From: Zonotrichia leucophrys gambelii
Lineage: Eukaryota > Chordata > Aves > Passeriformes > Passerellidae
Reading direction: 5' to 3'
Assembly: GCF_028769735.1 (NCBI RefSeq)
Contig: NC_088194.1
Location: 3,480,319 to 3,544,318, forward strand
Length of the DNA stretch: 64,000 nt
Position numbers and translations under genes: made by a program. How positions within the stretch are numbered: the stretch's first letter is position 1; every line of letters starts with the position of its first letter. Shown here piece after piece: positions 1 to 10,600 of this stretch. Below the pieces are notes generated by a model. That model had not been told where the DNA came from, searched no databases, and saw only the letters and a program-made list of their open reading frames with translations.

Positions 1-130
1 CTCAGGTGAGCACACACACTCACACACAGTCCCACACTCACGCTCACCCCCGGTCCCGCCCCCCCGCCCCGCCCGGAGCTGCAAGCCCCGCCCCAGCCCC
101 GCCCAGACGCGCCGGCCCCGCCCCGCTCAC

Positions 131-3100
131 CTTGACCACCAGTGGCTCGGGCTGGCACTTGAGCTCCTCGTCCCTGCACACGGTCACGGGGCCCCCTCGC
201 AGGATGCTGCCCCCCACGAACACCTGCAAGGGCCGCGCTGGCACACGAGCGTTCCCCGGCCCGGCCCCCCGGGCCCCCCGGCCCCGCTCGGCCCCCCGGC
301 CCGGCCCTGCCCCTCACCTGCCCCACCAGCCGCGGCTTGCAGCTCCGCGACAGCTCGTACTGACGGATGTCCCCGTGCAGCCAATTGCACACGTACAGGA
401 ACCGGTCGTCCTGGCTGATGACGAGGTCCACGATGAAGGCTGCGGGCAGAGCCGGGGCTCAGGGGCACGGCCAGCACCGGGGGAGCCCACACGGGCCAGC
501 CCTGAGATGGGCTTTGGGACAGGGACCAGGACTTTGGGCTCGGTCAGCATTCGGGCTCAGTAATCATTTGGCGTCAGCCTTGATTTGGGTCAGTCAGGAT
601 TCAAGGTCACCCCGCAGGATTCGGGGTCCCCCAGCCGGCTCTGGGGTCCCCCCGCAGGCCGTGCCCGGCTGCAGAGCTCGCCCAGCCAACAGGAATGCCA
701 CCCCCGAGGGCACACGCACCCGGCATCTTGGGCATGATCCAGCCCGACACGTCCTTGGCCGGGATCCGGATCACTTCCTCCACGGCCCAGTTGTCTCTCT
801 GCACAGGGACACCGAGCCCGGCTCAGCCCGCGCTGCCCCGGCCCGAGCCGAGCCGAGCCGGGCACGACGGGCTCAGCCCCCGCACCCTCCCCGGCCCCGC
901 TCCCGCTCCCCGCCGCCCCGCACTCGCCTCGCAGGATTTGTAGAAGCGGAAAATGGCCCCGCTCAGGGCACAGCCCACGTAGCCCTCGGCGGCCTCGGGG
1001 TTGTGCAGGAAGCGCACGGTCATGGGCAGAGAATCCTCGCCCAGGTCGAAGCACTGCGTCAGGCTGCGGCACGACAGGTTCCACACGTTCAGGCGGCGGC
1101 CGAAGACCCCTGCGGGACACGCGGGAGAGGCTGGGGGCGGCCGGGGAGAGACCCCCGAGGGGCTCCTGGGGGGCATCGGCACGGGAACGGCGGGAACCGG
1201 GGACGGGGAACTGGGAAATGCGGGAACCGGGGAGGGGGACTGGGAAATGCGGGAACCGGGGAGGGGGACTGGGAAATGCGGGAACTGGGGAGATCACAGA
1301 GTAATACGGGATTTTGGGAGAACACAGGGAAATGCAGCTTTGGGGGCAGCAGGACCCTGCCCACCCGGGGTTCCTCCCCGCCCATCCCCAGCCCGAGCCC
1401 GGCCCAGGCTCCGGCCGCAAATCGGCCTCTCGGGGGCACCGAGCGCTGCCGGCCCCAGCTCAGCCCTGCCGGCGCTGCCACCCGCGTGTCCCCACCTTTC
1501 TTGAGGTCATCGGGGTTGAAGCCGCGCCCGGCCACTCTGGGCACCATCCCGGCCGAGCTGACCAGGACGTTGTGCCGGGCCTGGTACCAGAAGTCGTGCC
1601 CGGTCGGGGGAGCCTCACACTCGTTCTCCCAGTTGCCCTTCAGCTCGAAGGTCTCTCCGTCCAGCACCACGAAGCCACCTGGGACACACGAGGGACGGGC
1701 GGGGACAAATCCAGGCTTCTGCATTTCCAGCGGGACCCCCGGGGTGGGAGTTCGGGCAGGGAAATGGGAATTCGGGCAGCGACATGGGAATTCGGGCAGG
1801 GACATGGGAATCCCGGCAGGGAAATGGGAATCCCGGCAGGGAAATGGGAATTCGGGCAGGGAAAATTTACCTTTGCCGTGGCCAGCGGCGTCGCCCATGT
1901 TGGCGACCAGGACGTCGCCGTTGGGCAGGGGGTGGGTGACGGACAGGTAGCCCTTGTTGCACTTCCAGAACACATCCACGGGCTCGATCATCTGCACGAA
2001 CCAGCGCCAGTTTCAGCCTCCGCCTGCTCGGCGCCTTTCCCGGCCGTACCACAGAGTCCGTCCATCCATCCATCCATCCATCCATCCATCCATCCATCCA
2101 TCCATCCATCCATCCATCCATCCATCCATCCTCCCTCCCTCGCTGCCCCGGCTCCCCCGGCCGTACCTTGCAGATCCGCGGCGCCCGGCACTGGGAGCCC
2201 ACATCCACCACGTAGATGCGGGAGGAGATGAGGCACGGCAGCACCAGCTTGGTCCTTTTGGCCGCGGCGCCGCCGTCGAAGCAGCCGCAGGCGGGGCCCC
2301 AGCCCGCGCAGTGCAGCTCGTCCTTGAGGTTGGGCATGGGCAGCCGGTGGATCACCTGGGCACGGCCAAGGCAGCTGAGGCCGGGCCGAGCCGGGACAGC
2401 CCGCGGGGAGGGCCCGGGGCCGGGGGAGCCGCGGAGAGGGGCTGGGAGCGGCCCCGGGATTTGGGGAGCTCTGGAGAGGGGCTGGGAGCGGCCCCGGGAT
2501 TTGGGGAGCTCTGGAGAGGGGCTGGGAGCGGCCCCGGGGCTGGGGGAGCCGCGGAGAGGGGCTCGGGGGGCGGCCGGGAGCAGACGGGACAAAGGTTTAA
2601 AGGTTTTCCTCGGTTCCAGGGCGCAAAGAGCTGCCCGGGCGGCCCCGGAGGGCTTGGGGGCGCAGCCCCGGCTCGGTCCCGCCCCGGGAGCCCGGCACGG
2701 CTCGGTACCTGGCCGTAGTGGCAGGAGCGCGGGTTGAGGTCCACGGTGGCCAGGAAATCGGGCTGCTCGATGCCGGTGCTCCTGTAGGTGCAGGTCACGT
2801 AGGCGACCTCCTCCCGCGGGGCTGGGGACACAAGAGCGGCTCGAACCGCGCCGAGAGCCGCGAACGGCACCGGGAGAGCCGCGGGCAGCTCTCCGCAATG
2901 ACCGCCCTGGTTTCGGGCTGCTGCCGTTCCCTGCCGCTCCCCCCGAGCCGGGAACGAGCAGGAGCGACCTCCGGCAGCCCTGGCCAAGGGGCCCGGCACC
3001 GACCCCGAGCTCGGGGGACCCCAAAGAGCCCAAACCCCCCCGGCCCGGCCCCGCCGCAGGGGCAGCACTCGCCTTTCAGCACGTCGGGGCACGAGGGGTA

Positions 3101-3598
3101 CTCGTAGCACGGAGCTCTGCATCTGTCTGGGGAACAGAGGGGACACCGTGAGCCCGGCCCGGGCCCGCACCGAGCCCGCTCCGGAGGGGCCCTCCCAGCC
3201 CAGGGACCCCCGGGGCCACCGCGGGGACGGGACAGAGCCCGGACGGGACGGGGACGGAGCCGGGATGGGCACAGAGCTGTCACCCGGAGCCGGGAAAGGA
3301 TGGGGACAGAGCTGTCACCCGGAGCCGGGACACGCTGGCAGCTCCAGCTCGGACAATCCCTCCGGATCCCGGGTCCCCGGGGCAGGGTAGGGCCCCCAGG
3401 AGCCCCCGAGGCCCCGCAGCAGCTCCGGGAACAGCGGCCCCGCAGGCAGAGCTCGGGCCCGGAGCACAGAGGCACCTGTGCCCAGGTGTGTGTGCCCAGG
3501 TGTGCCCAGGTGTGTGTGCCCAGCTGTGCCCGGAGCCGGTCTCGGGCCGGCGCTGCGGGCCCGGGGCTCGGGGGCAGACGCGGGGGTCCCTTACCCAT
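131..3598 (-). CDS. SELENBP1-like: SELENBP1-like copy A (methanethiol oxidase family), partial at window edge
   Basis: SELENBP1 family proteins are cytosolic, and the human enzyme oxidises methanethiol to H2S, formaldehyde and H2O2. Coding exons, read on the minus strand, are 3595-3598, 3073-3126, 2709-2821, 2167-2355, 1871-1991, 1496-1678, 928-1109, 720-798, 318-439 and 131-223. This gives 380 codons. The last two exons of the 12-exon family structure lie beyond base 1. Exon 1 codes only ATG plus one base, as in copies B and C. Introns 2 and 7 start with GC (GCGAGT); using the nearby GT would break the frame. Wherever I compared them, the translated exons are identical to copy B. Family stretches such as [14 protein letters not shown] and FWYQARHNV are present. 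The residue equivalent to human Cys57 is Gly and CSSC is changed to ACGC. Incompleteness here is a window effect and shows nothing about gene decay. Confidence 0.9.
2061..2130. repeat. (ATCC)n microsatellite, copy A intron 4
   Basis: About 17 tetranucleotide units lie in intron 4. The matching tract in copy B (9338-9390) is about 50 bases, so the arms differ in length here. Confidence 0.95.
2411..2570. repeat. 40-bp VNTR, copy A intron 3 (about 4 units)
   Basis: Tandem units of about 40 bases contain GGAGCTCTGGAGAGGGGCTG or close variants. Copy B has about 8 units at 8741-9060. This is the largest length difference seen between the two arms. Confidence 0.85.
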
Positions 3599-3716
3599 GG
3601 CTGCAGCTCTGGGGGTCGCGGCGCTGGCGGCGGACGAAGGAGCCGGAGCTGAGGGGCAGCTGCTGCTGTCTCGGGGCTGGAGCGGCTGTGCCGTGCCCTG
3701 GCTGCTCCCGGGGGCC

Positions 3717-3722
3717 TTTTAT
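3717..3722 (-). promoter_or_regulatory. TATA box of SELENBP1-like copy A
   Basis: ATAAAA on the minus strand lies about 119 bases upstream of the start codon, inside a GC-rich context. It mirrors the box at 7571-7576 in copy B. Confidence 0.6.
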
Positions 3723-5825
3723 CCCCGCCGAGGGGTGGCGGGAGCGCGGCCAAGCCCAGGGAGGGGCTGCCCAGCGCTTGGGAGGGGCCGGCCCGCCGCT
3801 GCGGCTTCTTTCCTCCTCCCCGCCGCCAATCTGCGCCCAAATCTGCTGCTCGCTGCAGCTCCCGAAGCCTCAAAGCCGGGGCCGGCCCCGGCCGAGCCCG
3901 CCGAGCCCCGCACGGAGCGGCTGCAGCGCCCGCAGCGCCCCCGGCCCGGCCCAGGCACCCCCGAACTGCTCCTGCTCCCGACAGGGGGACCCCGAGCCCA
4001 GCGCCAGCCCGGGGGTCCCCGCTGGCCCCGCAGGGTCCCCGAGCGGGCTCTGCTGGGGACGGGAGTTTGGGGGCCCGGGGACGGCGGGATGGGCCCGGGG
4101 ACGGCGGGATGGGCTCGAGGAGCTGCTCAGGGCATCCCGGGGACGGGGACAGACCCAGGGGACACCGGGGGCCCTCAGGAAACGCCCCCCGAGCCCTCCT
4201 GGGGCAGCTGCATCCAGGGCAGGACACGGGGTGGCCTCCATGGGTGGCATCTCTGGGTGGGGACCTGGGGTCAGCTGGGGACAAGGGGGATTCTGGAGCT
4301 CGAGGCTGGCAATTGGGGCTGGAAGCGTCACCCGGGACTGTTCCCAACCCTCTGGTCACCCCCAAGTGTCCCCCAGGCCCTGGGCCGTGCCCAACCCCAG
4401 TCCCGGGTGCCACCAGCAGCACAAAAGTGGCACCAGCCGGGCTGGATTTGACCCAAACTGGTCTGAAGTGGCCCCAAAGGAGCCGAGATGCCGCTCCAGG
4501 CCCCGAGGGCCCGCAGCAGGGTCCCCTCCCGAGGCCACAGCCAGGGACACTCAGCGCCCCGGAATGCGGCTCCAGCCCCGGGGGAGGGCGCCGGGACACG
4601 GAATTGCTGCCGCCAGCAGCGCGGGGACACCGCCCGGCCCGGGGACGGCCCCGCAGCGGGGACAGCTCTGCCCCCCGGCCGCTCAGGGACAGCCCGGGCA
4701 CAGGGCAGCGGGCAGCGGGCACAGGGCAGCGGGCAGCCCCTCCCGGGCCTTCTCTGCGCACTGCCAGCGGCAAAATCACGGAAAACGATCGGGTTTGGGG
4801 TGGAAAAGTACAGAAGAGGCTCTGTCCCCGGGCCGCCCTTGGCCTCCAGCCCCACCTTGGTGTCCCCTTGGTGTCCCCTGCGCTGTCCCCACATGCCCGC
4901 GCCTCCCTCCCCTGGTGCTGCACACCCGCTCATTAGCCAGCTCATTAGCCCGCCCCCCATTAGCCAGCTCATTAGCCCGCCCCTCATTAGCCCGCCCCTC
5001 ATTTAGGAGCCGCGCTGTTCCCTGTGGCTTCCCGAGCTGACGTCGCCGTGTCCCTCCCTGTCCCCGCTCGGCGCTCGCGCGTCCCCGCGGCGCTGATAAC
5101 AGCGAGATAAGCGCGGGCTCAGCGCAGCGCCCGTGGCCGCAGGACAAGCCCGGCACCCTCCGGCCGCCGCCCCCGCCCCGCCGGCCGCTCCGGCTCCTCC
5201 GGCCCCGCCGGGGTTTGGGAACGCGCCGGGACGGGCCCCGCTCCGCCGCCACCTCGGACAGCTCCCGCAGCGGGGCCGGGGCTCCTTCAGCACCTGCCAC
5301 CCCTAAATCGCGATTTCCTGCGCTTTTGGCCCATTCTCCATCCTCCGTTCCCGGCCTCGGCCTCAGCCGAGCACTGAGCACCGGCAGACTTTGGGAAAGC
5401 GTTTGGTTCACGGAGGGAGCCCGAAATGGCGCTGCTCGCTCCTCCCCGGGGGCTGCAATTCCACCCAGGAGCGGCTCCGGGGGCTCCGCAGCGTTCCCGG
5501 CTCTCCCATCAGAAAACCTCGGGCTCGAATTCCCCGATTTTCTGATGATTCCGTGCAAAAAGGGCGATTTTGGGGAGCTGGCTCCCGAGTTCACCGGAAA
5601 ATGTGACAAACCCCGAAATTCCCCGGCCAGTGGAAGGCAGGTGACACTGGGAGTTTGTTCCCCGCTCCACCACCAGAAAAAAAAAAACAGGGAATAAATC
5701 ACATTCGGGGGAACCTGTCAGCTTTTCCTTGGTACCAAACCCGGGGGGGCTCCGCTGCAGCGGGAGCGCGGCCGCGATCCCCCGGGTCGGGCTTGGAACG
5801 GCACCGAGAGAGGAGGTTTGTCGCT

Positions 5826-5994
5826 GTGCCTGTCCCGGTCCCCCCGTCCCCGCCCCTGTCCCTGACCCCCTGTCGCTGTCCCTGTCCCGGTCCCCTGTCA
5901 CTGTCGCTGTCCCTGTCCCGGTCCCCCGGTCCCCCTGTCACTGTCGCTGTCCCTGTCCCCGTCCCTGTCACTGTCGCTGTCCCTGTCCGTGCCG
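5826..5994. repeat. 6-12 bp GC-rich tandem repeat (CTGTCC/CTGTCGCTGTCC)
   Basis: Degenerate repeats of CTGTCCCTGTCCC and CTGTCACTGTCGC lie in the spacer between copies A and B. Confidence 0.8.
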
Positions 5995-6551
5995 AGGGGG
6001 ACACGCGGGGGGCCCGAACCCCGAACTCCCTCGGGGTCGTTCCAGGGCCCACCCGGACTCCCCGAACCAGCGGGAGAAGCCGGCCGGGAGGGGCCGCTGC
6101 CCTGGGCCGGGTCCCAAAACTCCCAAAGCTTTGAAGCTTTTGGGGCGAGCAGCCCCCGAGGAGCCGCCGCAGCCCGAGATAATTCCAGGGCGTCTCTCGC
6201 TCCTCTGGATCCGCTTGGAATGAGGGACTTGAAAGGCTCGGGGAGGCCTTTCCTCGCTCCACGGGGCAGGAATGTCCAGCTCCAGAGGCTTTCGGGATGG
6301 GCGGGACAGATCCCAGATGAATCCCTTCCAAACCGGGGGAGATGAACGCGATCTGCAATGTCAGGAACGGAGAAATCTGATTTTCCCGGATTATGGGAAG
6401 TGGGGATGAGCAGGAGAAGCCGGGAAACTTCCCGAACCGGGCTGGGGGGACGCTGCCCCCACCTCTGGTCATGGAAAAGCCGCAGGTGAGCACAGGGAGA
6501 ACCAGCCCGGCTCACCTGGGCGCAGGGAGGGGCAGGAAGTAATCCCAGTCC

Positions 6552-6588
6552 TTATCAGCAACTTTATCTTATCAACCGCAGCTTTATC
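6552..6588 (-). promoter_or_regulatory. Cluster of four GATA-factor motifs
   Basis: TTATC, the reverse complement of GATAA, occurs at 6552, 6564, 6569 and 6584, all within 37 bases. Two more GATAA motifs lie at 5095 and 5106. The cluster lies between the two divergent SELENBP1-like promoters, so a shared enhancer is plausible. The motifs are observed; the function is inference. Confidence 0.4.
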
Positions 6589-6729
6589 TCCTCCCGGCCA
6601 GGCTCACCACGGGAATTTCGAGCTCTCCCAAACGCTCATTTGCTGCGGTTTTTGTAGGATTCGCTGATTTTGGGGGGATTAAGGAACTGGATTTGATATT
6701 CGGAAATAGCTCTGAGGGCTAAAGGGACC

Positions 6730-6855
6730 TTTAGGAGAATTCCAGAATTATTTGGGTTTGGAAATTGCACCCAGTGTTAAAGGGACCCTTACGAGAGAAT
6801 TCCAGGATTTCTGGGGTTGGAAAATCCCTCCAGGATCATCCAGTCCAAGGGGGGA
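6730..6855. mobile_element. Probable CR1 LINE fragment(s)
   Basis: GGTTGGAAAATCCCTCCAGG followed by ATCATCCAGTCCAAG (about 6818-6852) resembles the conserved GGTTGGAAAAGACCT...ATCATC.AGTCCAA segment of sauropsid CR1 retroposons. A second, weaker match (ATTTGGGTTTGGAAATTGCACC) lies just upstream at about 6748-6770. No open reading frame or full 3' end is visible. This is recognition from memory without alignment. Confidence 0.5.
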
Positions 6856-7570
6856 CCAATCCCCCCCGGTAACCCAGAAAAACGACCGGGAATTCTCCAG
6901 GGGTGGCCGCGCCGAACCTCCCCGGGCAGCCCCTGCCGAGGCCTTTTCCCTTTTCCAGGATGAATTTCCCCAGATTTACCACCCTAAGCCCCCTTGGCAC
7001 AGCTCGAGGCCCTTCCCTCTGGTCCTGGCCCCATTTGGGCATAAGATCCCAAATCCCTCTGGGCAGATCCCAAATCCCACGGGATCCCCCTTTGATCCAG
7101 GCGGATCCTGTCCCCGGGATCTGTCCCCGTCCCCGGGATCCCCTCAGCAGCTCCCCGAGCCCATCCCGCTGTCCCGAGCCCATCCCGCTGTCCCCGGGCC
7201 CATCCCGCCGTCCCCGGGCTCCCAAACTCCCGTCCCCGGCAGAGCCCGCTCGGGGACCCTGCGGGGCCAGCGGGGACCCCCGGGCTGGCGCTGGGCTCGG
7301 GGTCCCCCTGTCGGGAGCAGGAGCAGTTCGGGGGTGCCCGGGCCGGGCCGGGGGCGCTGCGGGCGCTGCAGCCGCTCCGTGCGGGGCTCGGCGGGCTCGG
7401 CCGGGGCCGGCCCCGGGCTTTGAGGCTTCGGGAGCTGCAGCGAGCAGCAGATTTGGGCGCAGATTGGCGGCGGGGAGGAGGAAAGAAGCCGCAGCGGCGG
7501 GCCGGCCCCTCCCAAGCGCTGGGCAGCCCCTCCCTGGGCTTGGCCGCGCTCCCGCCACCCCTCGGCGGGG

Positions 7571-7576
7571 ATAAAA
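7571..7576 (+). promoter_or_regulatory. TATA box of SELENBP1-like copy B
   Basis: ATAAAA follows GGCGGGG and lies about 120 bases upstream of the start codon at 7695. The transcription start would be near 7600. Confidence 0.65.
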
Positions 7577-7694
7577 GGCCCCCGGGAGCAGCCAGGGCAC
7601 GGCACAGCCGCTCCAGCCCCGAGACAGCAGCAGCTGCCCCTCAGCTCCGGCTCCTTCGTCCGCCGCCAGCGCCGCGACCCCCAGAGCTGCAGCC

Positions 7695-10600
7695 ATGGGT
7701 AAGGGACCCCCGCGTCTGCCCCCGAGCCCCGGGCCCGCAGCGCCGGCCCGAGACCGGCTCCGGGCACAGCTGGGCATTCCCTGGGCACACACACCTGGGC
7801 ACACACACCTGGGCACAGGTGCCTCTGTGCTCCGGGCACGAGCAGGGAGCCGGGCCCGAGCTCGGCCCGCGGGGCCGCTGTTCCCGGAGCTGCTGCGGGG
7901 CCTCGGGGGCTCCTGGGGGCCCTACCCTGCCCCGGGGACCCGGGATCCGGAGGGATTGTCCGAGCTGGAGCTGCCAGCGTGTCCCGGCTCCGGGTGACAG
8001 CTCTGTCCCTGTCCCGGCTCCGGGTGACAGCTCTGTGCCCATCCCGGCTCCGTCCCCGTCCCGTCCGGGCTCTGTCCCGTCCCCGCGGTGGCCCCGGGGG
8101 TCCCTGGGCTGGGAGGGCCCCTCCGGAGCGGGCTCGGTGCGGGCCCGGGCCGGGCTCACGGTGTCCCCTCTGCTCCCCAGACAGATGCAGAGCTCCGTGC
8201 TACGAGTACCCCTCGTGCCCCGACGTGCTGAAAGGCGAGTGCTGCCCCTGCGGCGGGGCCGGGCCGGGGGGGTTTGGGCTCTTTGGGGTCCCCCGAGCTC
8301 GGGGTCGGTGCCGGGCCCCTTGGCCAGGGCTGCCGGAGGTCGCTCCTGCTCGTTCCCGGCTCGGGGGGAGCGGCAGGGAACGGCAGCAGCCCGAAACCAG
8401 GGCGGTCATTGCGGAGAGCTGCCCGCGGCTCTCCCGGTGCCGTTCGCGGCTCTCGGCGCGGTTCGAGCCGCTCTTGTGTCCCCAGCCCCGCGGGAGGAGG
8501 TCGCCTACGTGACCTGCACCTACAGGAGCACCGGCATCGAGCAGCCCGATTTCCTGGCCACCGTGGACCTCAACCCGCGCTCCTGCCACTACGGCCAGGT
8601 ACCGAGCCGTGCCGGGCTCCCGGGGCGGGACCGAGCCGGGGCTGCGCCCCCCAAGCCCCCCGGGGCCGCCCGGGCAGCTCTTTGCGCCCTGGAACCGAGG
8701 GAAACCTTTAAACCTTTGTCCCGTCTGCTCCCGGCCGCCCCCCGAGCCCCTCTCCGGGGCTCCCCCAGCCCCGGGGCCGCTCCCAGCCCCTCTCCCGAGC
8801 TCCCCAAATCCCGGGCCCGCCCCCAGCCCCTCTCCGGGGCTCCCCCAGCCCCGGGGCCGCTCCCAGCCCCTCTCCAGAGCTCCCCAAATCCCGGGCTCGC
8901 CCCCAGCCCCTCTCCAGAGCTCCCCAAATCCCGGGCTCGCCCCCAGCCCCTCTCCAGAGCTCCCCAAATCCCGGGCTCGCCCCCAGCCCCTCTCCGGGGC
9001 TCCCCAAATCCCGGGGTCTCTCCCGGCCCCTCTCCGCGGCTCCCCCGGCCCCGGGCCCTCCCCGCGGGCTGTCCCGGCTCGGCCCGGCCTCAGCTGCCTT
9101 GGCCGTGCCCAGGTGATCCACCGGCTGCCCATGCCCAACCTCAAGGACGAGCTGCACTGCGCGGGCTGGGGCCCCGCCTGCGGCTGCTTCGACGGCGGCG
9201 CCGCGGCCAAAAGGACCAAGCTGGTGCTGCCGTGCCTCATCTCCTCCCGCATCTACGTGGTGGATGTGGGCTCCCAGTGCCGGGCGCCGCGGATCTGCAA
9301 GGTACGGCCGGGGGAGCCGGGGCAGCGAGGGAGGGAGGATGGATGGATGGATGGATGGATGGATGGATGGATGGATGGATGGATGGATGGACTCTGTGGT
9401 ACGGCCGGGAAAGGCGCCGAGCAGGCGGAGGCTGAAACTGGCGCTGGTTCGTGCAGATGATCGAGCCCGTGGATGTGTTCTGGAAGTGCAACAAGGGCTA
9501 CCTGTCCGTCACCCACCCCCTGCCCAACGGCGACGTCCTGGTCGCCAACATGGGCGACGCCGCTGGCCACGGCAAAGGTAAATTTTCCCTGCCCGAATTC
9601 CCATTTCCCTGCCGGGATTCCCATTTCCCTGCCCGAATTCCCATGTCCCTGCCCGAATTCCCATTTCCCTGCCCGAACTCCCCGCCCGGGGGTCCCGCTG
9701 GAAATGCAGAAGCCTGGATTTGTCCCCGCCCGTCCCTCGTGTGTCCCAGGTGGCTTCGTGGTGCTGGACGGAGAGACCTTCGAGCTGAAGGGCAACTGGG
9801 AGAACGAGTGTGAGGCTCCCCCGACCGGGCACGACTTCTGGTACCAGGCCCGGCACAACGTCCTGGTCAGCTCGGCCGGGATGGTGCCCAGAGTGGCCGG
9901 GCGCGGCTTCAACCCCGATGACCTCAAGAAAGGTGGGGACACGCGGGTGGCAGCGCCGGCAGCAGGGCTGAGCTGGGGCCGGCAGCGCTCGGTGCCCCCG
10001 AGAGGCCGATTTGCGGCCGGAGCCTGGGCCGGGCTCGGGCTGGGGATGGGCGGGGAGGAACCCCGGGTGGGCAGGGTCCTGCTGCCCCCAAAGCTGCATT
10101 TCCCTGTGTTCTCCCCAAATCCTGCATTTCGGTGTATTCTCCCAAAATCCCGTATTACTCTGTGATCTCCCCAGTTCCCGCATTTCCCAGTCCCCCTCCC
10201 CAATTCCTGCATTTCCCAGTTCCCCGGTTCCCGCATTTCCCAGTTCCCCGTCCCCGGTTCCCGCCCTTCCCGTGCCGATGCCCCCCAGGAGCCCCTCGGG
10301 GGTCTCTCCCCGGCCGCCCCCAGCCTCTCCCGCGTGTCCCGCAGGGGTCTTCGGCCGCCGCCTGAACGTGTGGAACCTGTCGTGCCGCAGCCTGACGCAG
10401 TGCTTCGACCTGGGCGAGGATTCTCTGCCCATGACCGTGCGCTTCCTGCACAACCCCGAGGCCGCCGAGGGCTACGTGGGCTGTGCCCTGAGCGGGGCCA
10501 TTTTCCGCTTCTACAAATCCTGCGAGGCGAGTGCGGGGCGGCGGGGAGCGGGAGCGGGGCCGGGGAGGGTGCGGGGGCTGAGCCCGTCGTGCCCGGCTCG

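Larger units (their letters stand above)
1..4165 (-). repeat. Left arm of large inverted repeat (copy A arm)
   Basis: This arm is the reverse complement of 7105-11486 and matches through exons, introns, promoter and upstream sequence, with only scattered substitutions and repeat-length differences. The match runs off base 1, so the true outer boundary is unknown. On the inner side similarity fades near 4165, after GC-rich GGGACGG repeats. Introns match about as well as exons, so the similarity comes from recent duplication, ongoing gene conversion or an assembly artefact, and selection on the protein alone would not produce it. Confidence 0.93.
4166..7104. other. Spacer between the inverted SELENBP1-like genes
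   Basis: This GC-rich region, unique to the centre of the inverted repeat, separates two divergent TATA-containing promoters. I find no credible gene in it. It contains CATTAGC-rich short repeats (about 4925-5005), two GATAA sites (5095-5099 and 5106-5110), a TGTCCC/TGTCGC-type repeat (about 5826-5994), a cluster of four GATA motifs (6552-6588) and a CR1-like fragment (about 6730-6855). Long open frames on both strands here show GC-driven composition and no recognisable protein. Confidence 0.75.

Noticed and set aside
367..1950. Open frame of about 527 codons on the plus strand at the left end
   Set aside because: It lies antisense to SELENBP1-like copy A and crosses its introns and repeats. 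The translation is low-complexity Pro/Arg/Gly with no family signature.
1..4165. Copy A as a truncated pseudogene
   Set aside because: All ten visible exons are open with usable splice sites. The missing exons lie off the window edge, so no decay is shown.
7420..9435. Open frame of about 671 codons over the copy B promoter, exons and introns
   Set aside because: It reads through real splice sites and VNTR introns. The 12-exon model closes in frame and matches SELENBP1 length.
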